Origin: JABDII01 sp963815325
GTDB lineage: Bacteria > Gemmatimonadota > Gemmatimonadetes > Gemmatimonadales > GWC2-71-9
Assembly: GCA_963815325.1 (NCBI GenBank)
Contig: CAWFGG010000007.1
Coordinates: forward strand, 124,001-188,000
DNA length: 64,000 nucleotides
Reading direction: 5' to 3'
The notes beneath the pieces are model-generated. The model was not told where the DNA came from. It searched no databases and saw only the letters and a list, made by a program, of their open reading frames with translations. Shown in pieces: positions 19,463 to 28,021 of this stretch (its first letter is position 1; every line of letters begins with the position of its first letter). The translations under genes and the position numbers were made by a program.

Positions 19463-20445
19463 GTGATGGGCGGCGAACCCTCCTCCACCGGCTCCACCAC
19501 GACCGGCTCCGGCGCGTCTCGCCACCGCGCGATGTCTTCCGCAAAGAGCCGGGCCAAGAACTCGAGATCGACGTCTTCCTCCACCGCGCCCACGACGTGG
19601 TCGGTCACACGGGCCAGGTTGGTCGCGGCTCTTTCATAGGTATTGTCGAGTTCCAGCGCCCTGCCGAAGGCCTTGGCGGCCGTGCCGGGATAACCGCTCC
19701 GCTCGAGGGCGATGCCCAGGTTGTTGTGGAACACGGCGATGCCGTCGCGGATCTCGACTGCACGGGCCAGCGCCGGCAACGCCTCGTCGAACCGTCCCGC
19801 ATGGATCAACACAAACCCTAGGTTGTTCATGGACCAGGCATCCTGGCCGTCCACCACGAGCGCGCGCTGGTAGGCCTCGAGCGCCGCATCGACATCTCCC
19901 AGTTCTCCGTACGCCCGCCCGATGAGGCGGAGTGCGTCGCCGGAAGAGGGATTCAATTCCGCCGCCTGCTTTGCCTGAACGAGCGCGTCCGACGGACGGT
20001 CCTGGTCGAGATGCACGCGAGCCAGGTTCACCAGGCTCTTCTCGTGAGCCGGATCGATCTCGAGCGCAGCCACGAATGCCGCGGCCGCGTCGTCGAGGCG
20101 TCCGGACTTCCAGGCCGACAGCCCCTGCATGTAGCGGCCCCATGCGTTATCGGGGCGGTCCTTCGCGTACGCGGAGAACATACCGAACGCTTCCTCGTAT
20201 CGCTTGTCTCGGTAGGCCGCCTCGGCCTCCTCGAAGGAGACCGGTCCCGTGAACGCGGGCAGAGTCGAGGTGATGGCGGAAGCTGCGGGCATGGTCGTCG
20301 CGGTAGATACTGGTACCACTCGGGTCTCGCCGCGGCTCTCCACCGAGGTGGTCTTGGCCGAGTCGTAGCCCGGGACGTCACATCCGCCGGCCACAATTGG
20401 CACGGCGAGAAGAAGAGCGACGGCAGCGCGGATAGGGTACGTCAT
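19453..20445 (-). CDS. TPR-repeat lipoprotein
   Basis: A 330-residue predicted lipoprotein. Residues 1-19 form a signal sequence (RAAVALLLAVPIVAGGC, lipobox VAGGC). A low-complexity Ser/Thr/Ala linker follows, then about six tetratricopeptide repeats (from FEEAEAAYRDKRYEEAFGMF to GTAAKAFGRALELDNTYERA) and an acidic tail. TPR lipoproteins are usually periplasmic scaffolds. The ATG at 20445 has GGAGGA five bases upstream; the open frame to 20529 is not supported. A sigma54-like promoter stands at 20513-20528, and the sigma54-type activator gene is immediately upstream on the same strand, suggesting it is a target of that regulator. Confidence 0.85.
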   Translation of the reverse strand: MTYPIRAAVALLLAVPIVAGGCDVPGYDSAKTTSVESRGETRVVPVSTATTMPAASAITSTLPAFTGPVSFEEAEAAYRDKRYEEAFGMFSAYAKDRPDNAWGRYMQGLSAWKSGRLDDAAAAFVAALEIDPAHEKSLVNLARVHLDQDRPSDALVQAKQAAELNPSSGDALRLIGRAYGELGDVDAALEAYQRALVVDGQDAWSMNNLGFVLIHAGRFDEALPALARAVEIRDGIAVFHNNLGIALERSGYPGTAAKAFGRALELDNTYERAATNLARVTDHVVGAVEEDVDLEFLARLFAEDIARWRDAPEPVVVEPVEEGSPPITTE

Positions 20446-20512
20446 GGTGTCCTCCGGATTGGGCCCCTCTCGGGGCTGGTGAACTGGACCGACGTGGTCA
20501 CCAGGCTCTAGA

Positions 20513-20528
20513 GGCAAGCCGGTAGCCA
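20513..20528 (-). promoter_or_regulatory. Sigma54-like (-24/-12) promoter of the TPR lipoprotein
   Basis: On the minus strand the sequence reads TGGCTACCGGCTTGCC. This matches TGGC-N7-TTGC, the spacing of the -24 GG and -12 GC elements of sigma54 promoters, though the internal AC of TGGCAC is TA. It lies about 68 bases before the TPR gene ATG and 128 bases downstream of a GAFTGA-type activator gene, which makes the match more credible than by chance. Confidence 0.45.
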
Positions 20529-20655
20529 CCCAGCCACGGACCGGAGGATGATGCCTTAGTATGTTGATTTCTAAATACTTATGAGGCGAGAACCACCCGG
20601 CGCGACGGACCAGAACCAGTGCGATGTGTCCGATCAGACACTACGAGATCAGATC

Positions 20656-22035
20656 CTATGTGTCCACATCGACACTTTGTTTGTTCTTCGCCAGGTTGTG
20701 GCGGCGCATGATCTTGAGCAGGCTCGCGTGATCGGCGAGCCCGAGGGCCTCGGCGGTTTGGGTGATCCGCCAATCGTTCCGCTCGAGCGCCTCCACCAGA
20801 ATCCGCCGCTCGGCTTCCGCCTTGAGTTCCTTGAAGGTCCGCGGGGAGTGCGCCGTGTCCACCGGGCCGACCGATCGAAACTCGGCGGGCACGTGCGCGG
20901 GCCGGATCACCCCGCCATCCGCGGCGATGATCATGCGCTCGACGATATTGCGGAGCTCGCGCACGTTGTTGCGATGCCAGTCATATCGCATGAGCATTTC
21001 CAAGGCGTCGGGCGCCATGGTGACTTTCCGGATCCCAAAGCGCTCGCAGATGGATGCCAGGAAATGCTCCACGAGGTCGGGAATGTCCGAGAGTCGCTCA
21101 CGCAGCGTCGGCACGCGCACGATGTGCACATTCATCCGGTAGTAGAGATCCTCTCGGAACCGTCCGGCCGTAACCTCCTCTTCGAGCTCCCGATTGGTGG
21201 CGGCCACCACGCGCGCCCGTACGGCGACGGGACGCGTCCCCCCCACCCGCATCACGTCGCGCTCCTCGATGACCCGGAGCAGCTTGGCCTGGACCTGGGG
21301 CGCGAGTTCCCCGACTTCGTCGAGGAAGATGGTCCCCTTGCCTGCGCGCTCGAACGCGCCGATGTGGAGCCGGTGGGCGCCGGTGAACGCGCCGCGCTCG
21401 TGACCGAAGAGCTCACTCTCGACCAGGTGCTCCGGCAGTGCGGCGCTGTTCACTGCCACGAACGGCTCGCCGGCATGCGGGCCCAGGCGATGCAGCTCGC
21501 GAGCTACGAGTTCCTTCCCCACTCCACTCTCGCCCACAATCAGCGCCGGACTCGGCACGGCCGCCAACCGGCCAATGGCTCGACGCAGCTCCTCCATGGC
21601 CGGACTACCGCCGCGAAGCGGCGTGTCGTCGTCTAGGCGGCGGCGCAAGGTGGACAGCTCGTCGGCAAGCTTCCGCTGGTCGAGGGCGTTGATCACTTCT
21701 CGGATCACCTTTGCCATCGGCTCGGATTTGTCGATGAAGCTGTACGCGCCGAGCTGCACGGCCTGGACACACCGATCGTAGTTGCCGGTGCCAGTGTAGA
21801 CGATCACCGGAGCAGCGTTCCCGCGGTCCTGGAGGACCCGGAGCACCTCGAACCCATCCATGCCCGGCATTTCGAGATCGAGAATGACGCAATCGACATG
21901 TTCACTCTCGAGAACCTCGAGCGCCTCGACCCCGCCCGTAGCCGTTCTCGTTTCGAACCCGCCAAGACGCTCGAGGTCGTAGGCGTACTGCTCCGCCATC
22001 GCCTGCACATCATCCACCACCAGTACCACACTCAT
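20656..22035 (-). CDS. NtrC-family sigma54-dependent response regulator
   Basis: A 459-residue regulator with three domains. The receiver domain (1-120) has phosphorylatable Asp53 in VILDLEMPGMDG and the conserved lysine in FIDKSEP. The AAA+ domain (about 145-375) has Walker A GESGVGKELVAREL, the sigma54-contacting loop GAFTGA and Walker B GTIFLDEVGEL. A Fis-type helix-turn-helix forms the C-terminus (RITQTAEALGLADHASLLKI). It should remodel sigma54-RNA polymerase when phosphorylated by the kinase encoded directly upstream; the two genes overlap by 26 bases. Likely targets include the TPR gene that follows. Confidence 0.94.
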   Translation of the reverse strand: MSVVLVVDDVQAMAEQYAYDLERLGGFETRTATGGVEALEVLESEHVDCVILDLEMPGMDGFEVLRVLQDRGNAAPVIVYTGTGNYDRCVQAVQLGAYSFIDKSEPMAKVIREVINALDQRKLADELSTLRRRLDDDTPLRGGSPAMEELRRAIGRLAAVPSPALIVGESGVGKELVARELHRLGPHAGEPFVAVNSAALPEHLVESELFGHERGAFTGAHRLHIGAFERAGKGTIFLDEVGELAPQVQAKLLRVIEERDVMRVGGTRPVAVRARVVAATNRELEEEVTAGRFREDLYYRMNVHIVRVPTLRERLSDIPDLVEHFLASICERFGIRKVTMAPDALEMLMRYDWHRNNVRELRNIVERMIIAADGGVIRPAHVPAEFRSVGPVDTAHSPRTFKELKAEAERRILVEALERNDWRITQTAEALGLADHASLLKIMRRHNLAKNKQSVDVDT

Positions 22036-23773
22036 CGGTCCTCTCCTCGGCTCTGGCCCTGGTGGAGGACACCTGCTCCACCGCTATCGGAAGGTCGACG
22101 GTGACCCGGGTGCCAACGCCCGGCTCGCTCTCGACCTGGAGCCTGCCACCCAGATCTCCAACGAGACGGCGCACGATGGATAGACCCAACCCGGTGCCTC
22201 CCGGTGTCGTGGTGTAGAAGTCTTCGAAGATGCGCCGCAGTTCTTCCTGCGTCATGCCCCGTCCCGTATCGGCCACCGTGAGCCGGACAGCGCCTCCCGG
22301 AAGGGCTTCGGGCCATGGAGCGGCGGACACGGTGACGCTGCCGTCATCGACCAGACTCGCGATGGCATTCCGGACCAGATTCTCGAGCACACGTTGAACC
22401 ACCACCGGATCTCCGCGAACCAGCGGCAGGGCTGCCTCGATGTCGGCCCGGACCGCCCCCACCCCGAGAGCCTGCGCACCGGCGATGACACGATGCACGA
22501 CAGCCGCCACATCGCAGGGCGCGGTGCCCGTGACCGGGGAGAGCTTGGCATAATTCGCCGCCAGGGTTTCCAAGTATGACAAGCTGGAATCGAGCGTCCC
22601 TTGACGTTCGATGAAGACTTCCGGCAAGCTCGCCGGCGCCTCTCGGACCACCTCGATGAAATGTCGGACGACATTTCGAATCGGCGTCAAACCATTCTTG
22701 ATGTCGTGGTTCACTTGTCGGGCAAACTCACCAACGGTGGCGCGGCGTTCTGCATCGCGGAGCCTGGTCGCGCTCGCTTTGAGCCGAGCCGTCATGGCAC
22801 CCAGGAGCCGCGACAAGGACCCGATCTCGTCGGTACGCTCGCTGGTGAAGTCGACATCGAGGTTGTCGAGGTCGACATGCGCAGTCTTCTCAGCTAAGTC
22901 GGTAAGCGGGCGGCTGAGACGGGCGGATACCCACCCGGCAACTCCGAGCGCCGCAAGGCTAGTCACGAGGAGCGCCACGAGGAACCACAGGTCCACGGCG
23001 CGGGTCAGCTCCTGCAACGAAGCGAGGGAATGGGTGATGCGGACGTGTGCCTGCGTGACGACCCGCGGCTCTTCCGGAGCGGCGGAGGGGGCCAAGTATA
23101 CCACTGGCACCTCACGAACTATTTGCCTTGCGGCAGCACCGTCCGCGGTGTCCGAGGTGTCACCGGACCCGGGAAGCTCGAGAGCAACGGCCAGTTGTTC
23201 ATCGTCATTCCATCGATCGATGAGCCGCTGCTGAACATCGACGCCGCCAACCAGCCCTAGATCTCGCCCGCCGAGCCGGAACGCCGCGGCCTTCGCAATG
23301 ACCGTGAACCCGCCGGCGGCGGTCCGCACGGGGACTATCACGGCACTCGGGGCGGCCGCGGCAATCGCAGTGACCAGAGCCGGCTCGCGCCGGTCGTACT
23401 CGTTGCGGAAGTGGCCCGAACTCAGGATACGGCCGTCCCGGTCGAGCACCAGCAACATATCGAGGCCGGACTGGCGCATCGCGACGCCCGCGTAATCCAG
23501 CACATAGCCTCGGGCGCCGGCATTCCCGAAAAGTCCTTGTCGAAAGCGATTGTCCTCGGCGAGCAAACCGGCGAGCGCCTCGATCCGCTCGGTCACCGCT
23601 CTGCCCTGCTGCGCCATGTCCTGCTCCAGCATCGTTACCAAGAGCTCCACTCGCCGGTCGTACTGGGCCACGAGACGCTCGCGGACCAGCCGGCGGCTGC
23701 CGGCGGCGAATACCAGGAGTGGAACGAGCACGACGACGAGGAAACCCGCCAGGACCCGAGCGCGAAACGTCAT
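22010..23773 (-). CDS. Membrane sensor histidine kinase
   Basis: A 587-residue kinase. A first membrane helix (VLAGFLVVVLVPLLVFAAG) is followed by a periplasmic sensor region of about 230 residues. A second helix (LWFLVALLVTSLAALGVAGW) leads into HAMP (LSRPLTDLAEKTAHVDLDN), a dimerisation domain with the phospho-histidine in VNHDIKNGLTPIRN, and an ATPase domain (DTGRGMTQEEL, GTGLGLSIVRRLVG). The ATG at 23773 overlaps the stop of the upstream solute-binding lipoprotein by ATGA, and the gene's end overlaps the response regulator. The tight coupling to a binding-protein gene suggests the kinase senses a ligand through that lipoprotein. Confidence 0.92.
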   Translation of the reverse strand: MTFRARVLAGFLVVVLVPLLVFAAGSRRLVRERLVAQYDRRVELLVTMLEQDMAQQGRAVTERIEALAGLLAEDNRFRQGLFGNAGARGYVLDYAGVAMRQSGLDMLLVLDRDGRILSSGHFRNEYDRREPALVTAIAAAAPSAVIVPVRTAAGGFTVIAKAAAFRLGGRDLGLVGGVDVQQRLIDRWNDDEQLAVALELPGSGDTSDTADGAAARQIVREVPVVYLAPSAAPEEPRVVTQAHVRITHSLASLQELTRAVDLWFLVALLVTSLAALGVAGWVSARLSRPLTDLAEKTAHVDLDNLDVDFTSERTDEIGSLSRLLGAMTARLKASATRLRDAERRATVGEFARQVNHDIKNGLTPIRNVVRHFIEVVREAPASLPEVFIERQGTLDSSLSYLETLAANYAKLSPVTGTAPCDVAAVVHRVIAGAQALGVGAVRADIEAALPLVRGDPVVVQRVLENLVRNAIASLVDDGSVTVSAAPWPEALPGGAVRLTVADTGRGMTQEELRRIFEDFYTTTPGGTGLGLSIVRRLVGDLGGRLQVESEPGVGTRVTVDLPIAVEQVSSTRARAEERTDECGTGGG

Positions 23774-25224
23774 TCCCGGCCCGCTTCCGAGAACATTCGA
23801 TGGTCGAGCCGAACAGTACCGTCCCAATCCACGGCCATGATAGGAACGCCGCTACGGACCACCAGGCGGCCACGCGTATCCACCAGCGGCACGATGGTGC
23901 CGGGGTCGAGCCACGGCACCTTTTCGCGAAGCTCCGCTGCCGCGCGGCACGGCTGGTACACCGCACGGGGCAGCGGGAAGACGTACCCTCGATCCCGGCC
24001 CGCGCTGAGCGCACCGTCAAACTCGGTACGACCAAGCGGGGCCGCGACGATGTCCGGTCCCAAGGACGCGACCGGCCCGGTACCCGGACGATATGATCGC
24101 GCCAAGACGATCAACCGGGCGGCGAGGCCCGTGGCTGTCACGTCGCGGCCCAAGGTGACGAGGCGTGACGGGAGGGCCCGTGGATCGACGCTGGTCTGTG
24201 GATACTCCATGCCGCATGCGCCAAGCTCCTGCCACCAAAACGGTGCGGCTGCCGCCCGGCTCTCGGCCCGCACGGCATCAAGTAGCCGTCCGACGAAGAC
24301 GTCCGTGCTGGCCGAGTCGACCGGCGCCCCTGCTGGCGACGCCCACACATAGGTCGAGGTCCAGGGCAGGGCGACAGTGGAGAACCCCGAAAGCGATGTC
24401 GCGTATTCGGTGACGGCCGGCTCATGGGTGATCAGGATGTCGACCCCGCTGTCCAAGAGGTCGCGGGCGTCCCGACCCTGCCCGTGGATGATCTCGACCG
24501 CGGACTCGGCGTGTCCTTCCCTCACGAGTGCGAGCCCTCGGTCATGGCCAGTGGCAGTGGTGGATTCCGGCCGGAAGGCCCCAGTGCCAAGCGGCCACGT
24601 GTGCCCGGCGACTTGCCGCGACACAGCCAGTCGAGGGTCGGCGAACCGGACCGGCTCGAGCGCCGGTGCCTCCTCCAGCGGGACGAGGACCTGTGTTGGA
24701 CCGAGGCTTGCCGACCACATCCCCTCGCGTGATAGACTCGCCACGACATCCTCGGCGGTGATTCGAGTCCCATTCCAGAACCGGGCATCGGACCGCAGCA
24801 CGAAAACCCACTTCTGCTCGACCGTGTCGCGCGTCCACGACTCGGCGAGACCGCGATACACCCGACCGGTGCAGTCGACGTTGACCAGGGTCTCGTAGAG
24901 CTGCGCAAAGATCAGGCGTTCGGCGTCGTTGGTTGCGCGAGGAGCGTGTTCAGCGGCGATGGACCCATCGACGACGAGCCGAAGCGGAAGTCTCTGAGTC
25001 CCGTCCGGCGTGATGCACGTGGGGGATGGATTGGGTGCGGGGAATGAGCCGGACGGTGCGGGCTGACCGCTCGCGACACAGCCACCCCCGGCGAGTGCAA
25101 GGACCAGGAGCCCAACGAGTCCTTGCTGCCCGGGACTGCGCGCTAGAGGCCCATGACCTTGAGCGGGGCGCTGCTCTGAAGTGGTCGGGAGCGGCCGAGC
25201 TGACCGATGAGGTTCTGACCCCAA
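23770..25224 (-). CDS. Divergent family-5 solute-binding lipoprotein (start unresolved)
   Basis: A family-5 (peptide/nickel) binding-protein fold is recognisable: ERLIFAQLYETLVNVDCTGR, LAESWTRDTVEQKWVFVLRS and RFWNGTRITAEDVVASLSRE. A lipobox (LVLALAGGGC, Cys codon at 25078-25080) indicates a lipoprotein. No ATG or GTG precedes the lipobox in this frame near the end of the RCC1 gene. The nearest canonical in-frame start is TTG at 25224 inside the RCC1 3' end; a CTG at 25107 would leave too short a signal sequence. No permease or ATPase genes accompany it. It is coupled by ATGA to the histidine kinase gene, so a sensory role is more likely than transport. Confidence 0.75.
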   Translation of the reverse strand: MGSEPHRSARPLPTTSEQRPAQGHGPLARSPGQQGLVGLLVLALAGGGCVASGQPAPSGSFPAPNPSPTCITPDGTQRLPLRLVVDGSIAAEHAPRATNDAERLIFAQLYETLVNVDCTGRVYRGLAESWTRDTVEQKWVFVLRSDARFWNGTRITAEDVVASLSREGMWSASLGPTQVLVPLEEAPALEPVRFADPRLAVSRQVAGHTWPLGTGAFRPESTTATGHDRGLALVREGHAESAVEIIHGQGRDARDLLDSGVDILITHEPAVTEYATSLSGFSTVALPWTSTYVWASPAGAPVDSASTDVFVGRLLDAVRAESRAAAAPFWWQELGACGMEYPQTSVDPRALPSRLVTLGRDVTATGLAARLIVLARSYRPGTGPVASLGPDIVAAPLGRTEFDGALSAGRDRGYVFPLPRAVYQPCRAAAELREKVPWLDPGTIVPLVDTRGRLVVRSGVPIMAVDWDGTVRLDHRMFSEAGRE

Positions 25225-26300
25225 CAGTATCCGCTGCCGGTGGTCGTCACCCCACAGGTATGATCCAATCCCACCGTAATGCCGGTGAATGTGAGGCCTC
25301 CGCTGACCAGGATCGGCTCTTGGCTCGAAGGACCGATGTCGGCGCCCAGCTTCCCGTAGGTGTTCAAGCCCCAACAATAAGCGCTCGCATCGGTCGCAAT
25401 GCCGCACGCGTGATCCCTCCCCAGGGCGAGGGCCTCGAACTTGTGCCCCCCGATGACCGGCGCGGGGACCGCGATCGCCGTGTCGGCCCCCCCACCGTTG
25501 CCAAGGCGTCCGCCCGAGGCAGCGCCCCAACAAAAGGCATCCCGGCCGGCCGACAAGGCGCAGACGAACGACTTGCCGACATAGATAGCCGTGAACTGGT
25601 GCCCGCCGATGACCGCCACCGGGGTCGCGCTGGTTCCGCCCAATACGCCGTTGCCGAGCTGGCCCCACGTGTTATCGCCCCAGCAATGCGCCGAATTCTG
25701 CGTCGAGACACCGCAGGTGAATAGCTGTCCCGCGGCAATCGACTTGAATTGTACAGCCGTGGCAACCCCAACGGGTGCAGCCTGGTCTTGGATATCTGCG
25801 TTTCCGAGCTGGCCCTTCGCACCCTCACCCCAGCAGAGCGCCTCGCCCGCCAGTGCGATGGCGCAGGTGTGGCCGTCGCCCACGCTGAGCGTGGTGAACC
25901 GAGAGCCACCGAGGACCTCGTCGGGCGTGGTGACCCTGCCTTGGCTCATGCCGTTGCCCAGCTCTCCCGCGTGGGCCGCCCCCCAACACGTTGCCCTCCC
26001 ATCCTCCAGAATGCCGCAGGAGTGATTGCTCCCGACCGCGAGCCAGCGGTAGCCAATGCCTCCCTCGACCTGCACGGGCGCGCTGCTGTTGAGCGTGTCT
26101 CCAGCGCCAAGCTGCCCCAGGGCACCCCAGCCCCAACAGCGGATGATCCCGGCCGTGTCGAGGAAGCAGGAGTGGTTGTCCCCGGCCGCAACCTGAGGAG
26201 TGCCGAGCAGACCGATCCCGGTGGGTCCCAACGAATCGCCGCAGGCAGCGATGGCGCCCAACGTGACGATGAGCCCGAAAGGACGGCGGAAACGGTGCAT
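25143..26300 (-). CDS. RCC1-repeat (beta-propeller) lipoprotein
   Basis: A 385-residue predicted lipoprotein (signal LIVTLGAIAAC, cysteine at about residue 19). It consists of about seven repeats of ~50 residues with the pattern HxCxL...xxCWGxxxxGQLGxG, e.g. GDNHSCFLDTAGIIRCWGWG and GQLFTCGVSTQNSAHCWGDN. This is the secreted bacterial RCC1-like seven-bladed propeller, with a paired cysteine in each blade that can form disulfides. The ATG at 26300 has AAGGAG ten bases upstream; the open frame to 26543 is unsupported. It is the first gene of the operon RCC1, binding lipoprotein, kinase, regulator, which suggests a periplasmic sensing partner. Its ligand is unknown. Confidence 0.88.
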   Translation of the reverse strand: MHRFRRPFGLIVTLGAIAACGDSLGPTGIGLLGTPQVAAGDNHSCFLDTAGIIRCWGWGALGQLGAGDTLNSSAPVQVEGGIGYRWLAVGSNHSCGILEDGRATCWGAAHAGELGNGMSQGRVTTPDEVLGGSRFTTLSVGDGHTCAIALAGEALCWGEGAKGQLGNADIQDQAAPVGVATAVQFKSIAAGQLFTCGVSTQNSAHCWGDNTWGQLGNGVLGGTSATPVAVIGGHQFTAIYVGKSFVCALSAGRDAFCWGAASGGRLGNGGGADTAIAVPAPVIGGHKFEALALGRDHACGIATDASAYCWGLNTYGKLGADIGPSSQEPILVSGGLTFTGITVGLDHTCGVTTTGSGYCWGQNLIGQLGRSRPLQSSAPLKVMGL

Positions 26301-26507
26301 GGTGTCGTTACTCCTTCGTGCCGGCCGGCCGGCAACGGATCGGCTCCTCGTCCCCTGGACGAGGCGGGACAGGTGACGGCCCAGGAGCGGGATCTGGAAG
26401 AGGGGACGATTCCGGGGCCGCATGGTTGACACCTCGTGCTTCGCCGGCCGGGCCAGCCGGACCCCATTGCCAAATTGATTCCCGGCCGGATTGCTGTCAA
26501 ACGCAAG

Positions 26508-26533
26508 CGGAGCCGGCGAGATCGCCGGCTCCG
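26508..26533 (-). terminator. Terminator hairpin after the fasciclin gene
   Basis: A perfect 12-base stem, cggagccggcga (26508-26519) / tcgccggctccg (26522-26533), lies 28 bases beyond the fasciclin stop. On the minus strand it is followed by CTTGCGTTTG, a modest T-rich tail. The remaining bases up to 26300 show no gene. Confidence 0.6.
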
Positions 26534-26560
26534 TGCGCGCCACCTGAAGCCCCGACGGGC

Positions 26561-27061
26561 TTACGGCAGCAACACCTTGTCGATCACGTGGATGACGCCA
26601 TTCGAGGCCTCCACGTCGGTCTGGGTCACTTGCGCGTCGTTGACCAGGACACCATTGGAAGCGTCGATGGTTACCGACTGCCCCTGCAGGGTGGTCGCCG
26701 AGGTCAGGTTGACCACATCGGCCGCGAGGACCTTACCAGAAACCACGTGGTACAGGAGGACCTCGCTCAGCGCCTGCGGGTCCTGCAGCAGGGCATTGAG
26801 CGCACCGGCCGGGAGCGCATTGAACGCAGCGTCGGTGGGTGCGAAGACCGTGAAGGGGCCAGGCCCGGTCAACGCCGACTCGAGCCCGGCGGCCTGCACG
26901 GCTGCAACCAGGGTATTGAAGGAGCCGGCGGCCACGGCCGTCTCAACGATGTTCAACTGGGCAGGGGCCGGCGCGACCGGATCGTCGTCACAGGCGGCGA
27001 GGCCGAGGCTCAGCGCGAGCACGGCGGCTGCAGCGGCACGCTTGGTGGAGAAGACTGGCAT
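26561..27061 (-). CDS. Fasciclin (FAS1) domain lipoprotein
   Basis: A 166-residue lipoprotein with a signal sequence ending LALSLGLAAC and one FAS1 domain. The domain has the N-terminal NIVETAVAAGSFNTLVAAVQ, the H1 motif GPGPFTVFAPTDAAF, LLYHVVSGKVLAADV, and the H2-like ending NGVIHVIDKVLLP. FAS1 domains mediate adhesion or protein contacts at the cell surface. The ATG at 27061 is chosen because a GGAGGTGA ribosome site ends six bases upstream; the GTG at 27070 overlaps that site. A strong sigma70-type promoter stands at 27152-27180. Confidence 0.93.
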   Translation of the reverse strand: MPVFSTKRAAAAAVLALSLGLAACDDDPVAPAPAQLNIVETAVAAGSFNTLVAAVQAAGLESALTGPGPFTVFAPTDAAFNALPAGALNALLQDPQALSEVLLYHVVSGKVLAADVVNLTSATTLQGQSVTIDASNGVLVNDAQVTQTDVEASNGVIHVIDKVLLP

Positions 27062-27446
27062 GTTGCTCACCTCCGAAAGTTTTGGTAATCTGTTGTGTAA
27101 CAGCGACTTATAGACTCAGGCCGACCATCCGACCGGCTCCAATGTCCAGTCATTGTACAACAACAATCGCTCTTTGTCAATAGATTGTCAAAGTAATAGC
27201 TGGACATCGCATGGGCATGGCGACCCACAGGGTCGGCCACGGAATGAGCCGGCCGGTTACCGGGAGGCCGCGAGAGGGGCCGGCACGAAAAACCGTCCCC
27301 GCCACCCGCTCGCAAGGCCCATGAATAGGCCATCACGGCCACCCGCTTGCCCGCTCGGCGGGTGGCAGTTATTAACTGCAGCGGATTTCCGAGCCCGGCC
27401 GGGCTGGGGAGCTCCGAGAGGATTCACGCGTCAGATGGGAGGAGCG
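27062..27446. other. Divergent intergenic region between fasciclin and mscL
   Basis: 385 bases without a credible gene. The first half is unusually AT-rich for this genome and holds the minus-strand promoter at 27152-27180 plus a second TTGACA copy just upstream. An 8-base inverted repeat ATGTCCAG (27143-27150) / CTGGACAT (27200-27207) flanks the promoter and could be an operator. The second half is GC-rich, with the short palindrome AGCCCGGCCGGGCT at 27392-27405 before mscL. No clear mscL promoter was recognised. Confidence 0.5.
27152..27180 (-). promoter_or_regulatory. Strong sigma70-type promoter for the fasciclin gene
   Basis: On the minus strand TTGACA (27175-27180) is separated by exactly 17 bases from TACAAT (27152-27157), matching the -35 fully and the -10 in five of six positions. 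Transcription would start about 85 bases before the fasciclin ATG. Confidence 0.65.
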
Positions 27447-27875
27447 ATGTTGAAGGATTTCAAGGAGTTCGCGCTCAAGGGTAACATGGTCGACATGGCG
27501 GTCGGCATCATCATTGGAGCGGCGTTTGGCACGGTGGTGAAGTCCGTGGTGGACGACATTCTGATGCCCGTCGTGGCCACCGTATTCAACGCACCCGACT
27601 TCAGCAACTTGTTCACCGTGCTGCGCAACCCGACCGGCGAGACCTTTACCTCGATTGCCGCCGCACGTGAGGGCGGGGCGGCCGTCCTGGGCTACGGCCT
27701 GTTCATCAATGCCCTGATCGCGTTTCTAATCGTGTCGTTCGTGCTGTTCATGGTGGTGAAGAGCATGAACAAGCTCAAGAAGCAGGAAGAAGCGGCCCCT
27801 GCACCCCCGCCGGCACCATCGGCGGAGGAGAAGGTCCTGAAGGAAATCCGCGACCTCCTGGCCAAGCGGGCCTAA
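27447..27875 (+). CDS. mscL: Large-conductance mechanosensitive channel
   Basis: A 142-residue MscL. The N-terminus is FKEFALKGNMVDMAVGIIIG, with the pore-lining glycine/alanine-rich first membrane helix up to VVKSVVDDILMPV. A periplasmic loop and a second helix (YGLFINALIAFLIVSFVLFMVV) follow, with a cytoplasmic C-terminal helix (EEKVLKEIRDLLAKR). It opens on hypo-osmotic shock. Length is normal. The ATG at 27447 has a GGAGGAG site just upstream. It is monocistronic, closed by a strong terminator. Confidence 0.97.
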   Translation: MLKDFKEFALKGNMVDMAVGIIIGAAFGTVVKSVVDDILMPVVATVFNAPDFSNLFTVLRNPTGETFTSIAAAREGGAAVLGYGLFINALIAFLIVSFVLFMVVKSMNKLKKQEEAAPAPPPAPSAEEKVLKEIRDLLAKRA

Positions 27876-27895
27876 CCACCCGCGCGCGCGTCATC

Positions 27896-27936
27896 CGACG
27901 AACCCGCCGCCCACCCGGGCGGCGGGTTCGTCGTTT
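27896..27936 (+). terminator. Intrinsic terminator of mscL
   Basis: A 17-base perfect stem (27896-27912 with 27917-27933, loop ACCC) is followed by TTT. A second small hairpin, GGGGGCC-TTC-GGCCCCC (27939-27955), follows at once. Confidence 0.85.
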
Positions 27937-28021
27937 CAGGGGGCCTTCGGCCCCCGCAGTTGTACCCGGACCGAAAAAGGGGGATACTTCGAGGTTCCTC
28001 CAATCTCCCGTACCCGGTACC

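Noticed and set aside
23770..25668. Full 632-codon frame as one protein
   Set aside because: The first ~180 codons are out-of-frame RCC1 gene sequence; similarity begins only at the lipobox.
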